A stretch of DNA of 15,454 nucleotides, taken from the NCBI GenBank assembly GCA_002345475.1, contig DDWC01000118.1, positions 1-15,454 on the forward strand, read 5' to 3'. Source of the DNA: Firmicutes bacterium UBA2296. Lineage in GTDB: Bacteria > Bacillota > UBA994. Positions 7,801-12,516 of this stretch are shown in pieces. Each line of letters opens with the position of its first letter. The first letter of the stretch is position 1. The position numbers and the translations under genes are program-made. The notes below the pieces were generated by a model. That model worked only from the letters and a program-made list of their open reading frames with translations. It searched no databases and was not told where the DNA came from.

Positions 7801-10800
7801 ACCGTCACCCCACCGTAGTCCGCCATACTACGAACCTGCTGGGCCGTAGGCGCGGCAGAGTCATTGGCCACAACGAGGTAATAGGCCACACCTATTGTGT
7901 CCATCGCCACACCAATCCTGAAACCCTGATCGGTAAAGGAATACACCATAGGATAGGTGTCGGTCCACGCAGGCGGGGTGCCGACTGGGTCAAAGTTAGC
8001 CGTTGCTGATACGTGCGCGGTGACATTAGTGTCTGTGCGCGGATTATCCTGAACACCGTCACTCCAGCCCACAAACTCGTATCCGCCATCTGCCACCGCG
8101 GTAACTGCAGTCCCACTGCCCCCGGAGATAACCGACTGGCTTGTACTGCCTGAAAGGCTGCCGTTGGGCCCGGCGGAATAGGTTAAGGTAAAGGAGGCAA
8201 CTTCTGTAGCCCGGTAAACACTTACGGTGTATTCAATGAATGCCACATTGTTCTCTGCGGTTACTCTTACTACTATGGACGTGGTGCTACCTGTAGAACC
8301 CAGCGCTACCGAGCGGGGAGTGCCTATCCCCGTCAGGGTGCCGTTAATTGCTATGGACGCATTTGCGTGAACCGGGGCGACTATTAAATCAACCGCGTCA
8401 ACCACCGAGTCCACGTCGACCGTATAGCTTGTAGTGTTCGCATCGAAAGCCGGCGCCAGGCTGTGCCCCACAACTGAGAGGGAGTTCAGCCGGGCTTCGT
8501 CGGACAGCACCTGCCAACGCAAGTATGGAGCGGCCATACCCTCCTGAATCGCCCAGACGTTGACAAAGTCCCAGTCAGCAAAGCTGATCTGCTTCTTCAT
8601 GTCCTCGTCTGTGAGGCCTGCGGCATTGCCATCTCCCTGGGCTGTCTTGCTCAGATTAAAGTAGTTGCGAGCCAGGGACAGAGAGCCGGAGTTAAGCGTC
8701 TCATCCTTGTATCCCAGAAACGCTCCCTCCCTGGCACCCGAGCTGCTCAGAACTGATTCGGAATAACAACCTTCTATTAATGAAGCATCTCCCCCCAACA
8801 GAGAGGGGTTATTCTTCTGGATAGTTCCAGCAAAACCGCCACTGTTGCTGCCTGTGGCTGTTACGCTACCACGGGCGTAACTGTTGGTAATACTGCCACT
8901 GTTGCGGCCGATAAAGCCACCCACATCTGTTCTACCAGTCACGTTACCCAGGGAGTAGCACATGTCTGCCAGCGCATACCAGTTAAACCCAACAAACCCG
9001 CCGGTATCGCGAGCGCTCGTGCCGTACCCAGTAACGTTTCCTGTTGCATAGCAACCTGTTATATGTCCGTAGTCCATCCTGCCGGCGAAACCACCGACAT
9101 CTCCAATTCCCCATACGTTTCCATGGGCACTGCTGCTTGTGATATTGGCACCATTCGAGTTGCCGACGAAACCACCTATTTCAATGGCATGGCCATTGGC
9201 GAATGTTTCACCTATGACCGTCACATCGGCGCTACTTGTAGTCACGGTGCCTTGGTAAGCCCACCCGATGAGTCCTCCGACCGTCATGTGTGCTTTGACC
9301 CGGGTGCTATCAAATATATGGCAGTTCGCTATATCCGTGTTCCGGGCGACACCGACCAGACCGCCGACGCTCCCGGTATTGGGCATGTTAATGTCAACTC
9401 CGGTCAGGCGTACCCTGATCAGGGTTGCGTTCTTGGTGTACGCAAAGAGCCCGGCTCCCTGGCGGTGGACATCGCTGCTGTCAGTGATAGCGAGATTTTC
9501 GATTGTGTAATTGGCGCCGTCATAGAACCCCATAAACGCGCCCTGATCCTGGCCTGGCAAGTACTGACCAATTGGCTGCCAGTTGTGGCCGCTCAAATCT
9601 ATGTCGGCTGTCTGCCGGAAATGGAGGCCTGGTACGGCAACATAATGTCTTACATTGTCCAAATCCGCCACATTCCCGATCAGAAATGGGTCGGCAGCGG
9701 TGCCGCTTCCCGAGTAGACCGAGATCACCGGTTGGGTGACAAAGGCTGTTTGATAACCTGTCGCCTCTACAGTCACCGGGAAAGTGCCAGGCAAATGCAT
9801 TGCGGGTATGGCATTGCTCTTTAGTCTCAGCATGCCCTCCAGAAGCTCGTACTGGGTTCCGAGCTCCAGCGTAGCACCGCCCACCTTAACCGCCGTTACT
9901 GCAGTTCTCCAGGCGACTACATCGGTGAACAACACATCCAGATTGGTTCGCACATAGTTGCCAACGGTGTCCGCAGTCAGGGCCGGCGGAACCTCGTCAC
10001 CCCCGGCAGGTATGTCTTCATAGGCAACCGCAACAGTGGTATCACTTGTTATGGCGAAGGCATACTGATTAGCAGTCAGCTGAAGCTTCCTGTCTGTACC
10101 GTTTACTGTGAAGATGGCGACCTGCTTACCAGTGTCCGGAGCCACGGTCACAGTAACAGAAGTGTTCTCGGGCAAAGTCCCTGGCGCTGGGACAGAGGAA
10201 ATATTATCACCTGTCAGAGTTAGGGTGTAAGTCTGTGGCAGCGGCGCCGTAGCCGGGAAAACCGCCGTGACCAAGCCCGAGTTGGCAGCGTTTGTAGAGG
10301 ATGTTGCTCCTGCCACTGTGAAGAAGTTGGCAGTGACACCCGATAAGGTGTAACCGCTTTTCGCTGTCAGTGTAATGGTGGCCGTGTAGACCGTGCCCGC
10401 GGCGAAAGTAGCATGAGCAGGCGACCAGGTCACGGTGCCTGTATACTGCGCTGTCTCCGTGATAACGCTGACTGGTGTTGCCCCGGTTGTGGGCACCGTA
10501 ACTCCACCTACAGCGGCCAGGCTTATGGCCGTAGGTGTGGGAGGTGGTGTAACGCCGCCGCCTCCGCCAATAGGGGGCGGAGAAACGGGAGTTTCGCTTT
10601 CGTTATCTACAGGATCCTCCGGAAGGGAGCCGTCATCTTCGCCAGGCGGCTTCTCAAAACTGGTTCCTTCCCTGGCATTTTCTGCTATCAGGGCGTACAC
10701 AATGTCGCCTTGTCCAGAAACTGTCACTGGAGCACCAATCTCCATGCTCGCAACATAGGTGTCTGCCGCAAGATGAACTGCTGTGCCAGACGCTGTACCC

Positions 10801-11924
10801 TCAATGATAAGGTCGGCAATCGATCCCTCGAGCAGGCTTAGCAAAGCTCCGGGGGCATCTACACGAACGCTGCCAAAATCACCGGATAGCTCTATCTCCA
10901 CTCCTGCAACCACATACAGGGTGAGAATACCTCCATCCTCACTGAGCATTGTACCGTCCACAATTGCGTCAGTTTCCACCACAACCACCTGTATCGTGGT
11001 TGTACCGCGGGCCGAAATCCGCACTTTGCCATCCTCTCTGATTACCTGCACCTCGTTAAGATCGCAGTCCTCTAAGATGATGCTGTTGCTGCCGCCGCCA
11101 GCCACCAGAGTCTTGCCCTTAACGGTGACATTCTTCAGTATAACCGTGCCTTCCCCAATGCCCGACGTCAAGAAGAGGTTGCCTTCCACGATGGCATTGG
11201 CCAGCGTAACATCCGGTGTGTTGATGGTTACGTTGCCCTGATACACCACAGAGTCGTCATAGACTCCTGAGCGGTTATATATCTCACCCGTCATGCGGGA
11301 GAGGATGGCCACTGTCTCGGCCCTGGTTATGGTCCGCTTGGGAGAGAAGGTGCCGTCACCATTCCCGACCATGTACTTTTCTGCGACTACAGAATTCACG
11401 GCCTGACGGTGCCCTTCAGAAATATTGAACGAGTCCGCAAGATGACCAATAGCATTTTCCGCGTAAATGGGGAGTTTCATGAGGATAGCGATTGCCGATG
11501 CGGCCTCCTCCCTCGTAACCCATCGCCCAGGATCTGCTGTCACTTCATCGGGGTTAAACATATACCCAGCAGCGAGGGCTTTGGTTACGTCATCATAGTA
11601 CCAGGCCCCAGTCGTTATGTCGGCAAAACCCGGTTCTAATGTGGCCGCAAAGCCAAAGGCCCTGTTCACAAGAGCCATGAACTCTGCCCGGTTTACCTCT
11701 GTGTCCGGACGGAAGGTTCTGTCGCCGTATCCGGCGATCAGGCCCTTGCCGACCCACATCCCGACCACGTCTTCTGCCCAATGCCCAGAGACATCTGTCA
11801 GCTGTACTACCACCCTGTCTCCTGAAGCAAGTGCGGCAGGTAGACCCGGGGCAAGTCCAACTATCAGACAAATGCTCATAAACAATGCCGTCAACTGATT
11901 GAAACGCCGTCTCTTGTATAACAC
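4872..11924 (-). CDS. Giant SLH-anchored modular surface protein (2350 aa)
   Basis: The chosen start is GTG at 11922-11924: a perfect AGGAGGT (11933-11939) ends 9-10 nt upstream of it. An in-frame ATG at 11940-11942 sits on top of this ribosome site and has none of its own. The N-terminus is then a clean signal peptide: K-R-R-R at 4-7, hydrophobic 11-28, likely cleavage after ALA (31-33). Three SLH domains follow (about 42-215, with NRAE, TREE and TRAE cell-wall-polymer motifs), then a beta-helix-like strand-rich stretch (220-420), a Pro/Gly/acidic linker (421-469), Ig/InlB-like modules (470-640), a Shr-like HID module (643-733), a GLUG region (737-1139), a cadherin-like beta-sandwich (1147-1240), an InlB B-repeat (1245-1313), and nine tandem ~115-aa repeats to the end (1316-2350). 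SLH domains bind pyruvylated wall polysaccharide, so the repeats should project outward; the role is probably adhesion or binding. It is the third gene of the surface operon, 76 bp after the DUF6935-type gene. The ligand is unknown. Confidence 0.93.
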   Translation of the reverse strand: MLYKRRRFNQLTALFMSICLIVGLAPGLPAALASGDRVVVQLTDVSGHWAEDVVGMWVGKGLIAGYGDRTFRPDTEVNRAEFMALVNRAFGFAATLEPGFADITTGAWYYDDVTKALAAGYMFNPDEVTADPGRWVTREEAASAIAILMKLPIYAENAIGHLADSFNISEGHRQAVNSVVAEKYMVGNGDGTFSPKRTITRAETVAILSRMTGEIYNRSGVYDDSVVYQGNVTINTPDVTLANAIVEGNLFLTSGIGEGTVILKNVTVKGKTLVAGGGSNSIILEDCDLNEVQVIREDGKVRISARGTTTIQVVVVETDAIVDGTMLSEDGGILTLYVVAGVEIELSGDFGSVRVDAPGALLSLLEGSIADLIIEGTASGTAVHLAADTYVASMEIGAPVTVSGQGDIVYALIAENAREGTSFEKPPGEDDGSLPEDPVDNESETPVSPPPIGGGGGVTPPPTPTAISLAAVGGVTVPTTGATPVSVITETAQYTGTVTWSPAHATFAAGTVYTATITLTAKSGYTLSGVTANFFTVAGATSSTNAANSGLVTAVFPATAPLPQTYTLTLTGDNISSVPAPGTLPENTSVTVTVAPDTGKQVAIFTVNGTDRKLQLTANQYAFAITSDTTVAVAYEDIPAGGDEVPPALTADTVGNYVRTNLDVLFTDVVAWRTAVTAVKVGGATLELGTQYELLEGMLRLKSNAIPAMHLPGTFPVTVEATGYQTAFVTQPVISVYSGSGTAADPFLIGNVADLDNVRHYVAVPGLHFRQTADIDLSGHNWQPIGQYLPGQDQGAFMGFYDGANYTIENLAITDSSDVHRQGAGLFAYTKNATLIRVRLTGVDINMPNTGSVGGLVGVARNTDIANCHIFDSTRVKAHMTVGGLIGWAYQGTVTTSSADVTVIGETFANGHAIEIGGFVGNSNGANITSSSAHGNVWGIGDVGGFAGRMDYGHITGCYATGNVTGYGTSARDTGGFVGFNWYALADMCYSLGNVTGRTDVGGFIGRNSGSITNSYARGSVTATGSNSGGFAGTIQKNNPSLLGGDASLIEGCYSESVLSSSGAREGAFLGYKDETLNSGSLSLARNYFNLSKTAQGDGNAAGLTDEDMKKQISFADWDFVNVWAIQEGMAAPYLRWQVLSDEARLNSLSVVGHSLAPAFDANTTSYTVDVDSVVDAVDLIVAPVHANASIAINGTLTGIGTPRSVALGSTGSTTSIVVRVTAENNVAFIEYTVSVYRATEVASFTLTYSAGPNGSLSGSTSQSVISGGSGTAVTAVADGGYEFVGWSDGVQDNPRTDTNVTAHVSATANFDPVGTPPAWTDTYPMVYSFTDQGFRIGVAMDTIGVAYYLVVANDSAAPTAQQVRSMADYGGVTVLRSGAVYNSHPDQPAASPSLVGLSPDTEYDVYVVAATVAGALQVSPVKLDARTLPLQAPQFFTLVIGDGVYPRVDNVGSNQLDIKAGFNNKTGRVYYVVVSADSTPPSAQQVVDGLDYGNVTLAAHGAFAVTSTGTVFTETVFGLDPLTEYDIFLVAADNSDPMNMNPTVKKLSALTVPDESPLFHEGSPFTYQPREYGFRVAAGLDRPGWIYMIVVTAGADAPNSEEVKQGLGYRGVQVLAHGSLEAPDPTSVYDLPDVRSLEHSTTYDIYVVAEDSSKTHIQAMPSKLQETTTDYATAEANMRPGYPAVPVVSTTSATATVSTDRKSRLYYMVVPAAFSLDKDAVVAGKRLHDERHVQVAAGMVETEAFVEISIPLVGLNPGTQYAFLAVGANWYNGDYSSGVASPTLFTTTGSAPPDATLGITSWSENGFNVSFSMSSEAAKAYYMVVPDGSQAPSYSQLMAGSPYAGVTPLQAGSVSFGAGGGTSASITGLTAASHYNVYVGFEAESDVNRHTITPIRLDASTAGTQPPSFSQGLSVRQVRDTSAVLEVGISKTGSIYYMLVAQGASAPSAAQVKAGTGYASVSVVKAGTIAATADVLYSETIYGLSPATNYDLYVVAEADGLLQAAPVMRQIQTLSAYIPVFSGNMPIPLSIGSEGLVVEFALYQTGTVYYLVLPGGATAPTAAQVRQPDTYGGTKLSSSHVPDVPAAMRTSVEISGLSPATAYDIYFVAEGTSGGLSAAPLKRQYTTLSMLAFSTGPALTDMKYHRFTVEGQLNRRSDVHFILIPVGAAAPTPAEVKAGANYGSVTVLRSGSLQNVLFFSRIISELSANTGYDLYLVLEETGTLSGTRKESLTTPVMPTIAFALFPPTPVAYVGTSFIGIDIRVALNRPGTAYVASFSEGETPTQQQVIDSALSGVNGAVMNIVLPDVEYAMIKDWNHTARRLWIVVTDGEQQGNYIQPSPQEITVLTR
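4875..7979 (-). repeat. Nine tandem copies of a ~115-aa protein module
   Basis: In coding order the copies begin near 7979, 7634, 7262, 6911, 6554, 6212, 5873, 5534 and 5216, with lengths 115, 124, 117, 119, 114, 113, 113, 106 and 114 residues. Each copy reads roughly: strands ending in 'G..YY.VV', then 'aPta.QV..g..Yg.V.vl..Gs', then 'i.GLsp.T.YD.YvVAe', then 'l.a.p.k....T'. The YY.VV and YDIYVVAE strands suggest a fibronectin-III-like beta-sandwich with a helical insert (the 'APTAQQV' segment). Copies 4 and 9 diverge most: copy 4 has lost the APTA-QV segment, and copy 9 lacks both the G-L-S-P turn and the YD.YVVAE strand. The copies differ a lot at DNA level, so this is an old expansion. 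I do not recognise a named family with certainty. Confidence 0.85.
8510..9714 (-). repeat. GLUG-type repeat region of the SLH surface protein
   Basis: This stretch codes for residues 737-1139. It opens with 'GTAADPFLIGNVADLDNVR', the usual entry of GLUG regions, followed by 'TADIDLSG..W.PIG'. Then come about seven short repeats with cores such as GGLVG, GGLIG, GGFVGNS, GGFAGR, GGFVGFN, GGFIGRN and GGFAG, alternating with 'C.a.GnVtg' strands. GLUG repeats are known from bacterial surface proteins and form a right-handed beta-solenoid in predictions. The region ends with 'MAAPYLRWQV', the common terminal segment. Confidence 0.85.
11285..11801 (-). repeat. Three S-layer homology (SLH) domains
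   Basis: SLH1 (residues ~42-92) has 'DVSGHWAEDVV', 'GYGDRTFRPDTEVNRAEF'. SLH2 (~98-152) has 'FADITTGAWYYDDV' and 'VTREEAAS'. SLH3 (~158-215) has 'MVGNGDGTFSPKRTITRAE'. Three SLH domains are the usual number for stable binding to the secondary cell-wall polymer. In SLH2 the glycine/aspartate turn before the TREE motif is replaced by 'NPDEVTADPGRW', so this copy may bind more weakly. Confidence 0.9.
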
Positions 11925-12000
11925 TACCAAATACCTCCTCATATTTGTTCGCTTGAAACCTGTCGACGTAACGGGGTCACGCCAACCACCAAAGTAAGCA
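11925..12000. other. Intergenic region between DUF6935-type gene and SLH protein gene
   Basis: This 76-bp gap carries the ribosome binding site of the SLH protein gene. No terminator hairpin and no convincing promoter are seen, so read-through from the upstream genes of the operon is the simplest view. Confidence 0.55.
11933..11939 (-). promoter_or_regulatory. Perfect ribosome binding site that fixes the GTG start of the SLH protein
   Basis: Read on the minus strand this is AGGAGGT. It lies inside codons 2-4 of the apparent ATG start at 11940-11942 and 9-10 nt before GTG at 11922-11924. A TTG at 11928-11930 is only 3 nt from AGGAGG and too close. No other Shine-Dalgarno sequence is seen within 25 nt upstream of the ATG. 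Confidence 0.75.
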
Positions 12001-12489
12001 CTAACGCCAGGGGTCAAATGATACTGGTTTTTGTATGTCGCCAAACAGACTCGTATACTCCCAAAGAAACCACTGCCCTGCTTTTTGACGCAGCTTTAGA
12101 GGTCGCGGTCTGTCTGCACCTGCAGTACGGATGAGGACTGTCGCGTAACCGTCTTCCTCATAAGTGGCTGGGTTGGGCTCTAACACTACGGTGTAGGGCA
12201 GATCAGGAGTGTAGTCGTTCTCAGGAGCGGCCCCGGCCAGATAGGCCCTGCCAATGTAGGATGCCTTGCCCATCATGCGGTAGTGAATGAACTGCTTTTC
12301 CATAGTGTTCAGCCTTTGTGGGCCTTTCAAAGCGTCTATCATATGAAGGCAGCCTTCACGGCTCACGGAGTACGAGCACAAAGCAGCAATGAAGAAGGCG
12401 GCCACGCTATGGGGTGATGTGAAGTCGAGCTCTTCCATCGCGACTAGTTCTTCGGCCGTGCCTGGTAACTTGCTAATCGTAACCCGCAC
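12001..12489 (-). CDS. Small DUF6935-type protein of unknown function
   Basis: The chosen start is GTG at 12487-12489, which gives 162 aa beginning M-R-V-T-I-S-K-L-P; it has AAGGGGTGG (12495-12503) 5-8 nt upstream. An earlier in-frame TTG at 12505-12507 would add six residues but lies upstream of that site. The sequence matches what I recall of the DUF6935 family in Clostridia: 'ISKLPGTAEEL', a central 'RAYLAGAAPENDYTPDLPY' (about 81-99), 'IRTAGADRPRPLKLRQK' (120-136), 'QWFLWEYTSL' (139-148) and a C-terminal 'DPW'. There is no signal peptide or membrane helix, so it should be cytosolic. It sits between two giant surface-protein genes on the same strand, with 27 bp upstream and 76 bp downstream, so it may help in their production or export; that is inference only. 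Confidence 0.85.
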   Translation of the reverse strand: MRVTISKLPGTAEELVAMEELDFTSPHSVAAFFIAALCSYSVSREGCLHMIDALKGPQRLNTMEKQFIHYRMMGKASYIGRAYLAGAAPENDYTPDLPYTVVLEPNPATYEEDGYATVLIRTAGADRPRPLKLRQKAGQWFLWEYTSLFGDIQKPVSFDPWR

Positions 12490-12494
12490 AGTAC

Positions 12495-12503
12495 CCACCC
12501 CTT
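12495..12503 (-). promoter_or_regulatory. Ribosome binding site of the DUF6935-type gene
   Basis: Read on the minus strand this is AAGGGGTGG, a purine-rich Shine-Dalgarno match. It is placed correctly for GTG at 12487-12489, and it falls downstream of the alternative TTG start at 12505-12507, which it therefore cannot serve. Confidence 0.55.
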
Positions 12504-12516
12504 TCAACGGGCTGGT

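Noticed and set aside
9063..9824. 253-aa open frame on the plus strand opposite the GLUG region
   Set aside because: It lies fully antisense to the well-supported SLH protein, has no ribosome site and no recognisable motif; low-complexity repeats opposite strand often stay open.
10545..10580. GC-rich inverted repeat as a possible terminator
   Set aside because: It lies inside the SLH protein and is explained by the codons of the Pro/Gly linker (P-P-P-I-G-G-G-G-G).
11925..12000. Possible riboswitch or promoter before the SLH protein gene
   Set aside because: The gap is too short for known riboswitch classes and no -35/-10 pair or conserved motif could be seen.
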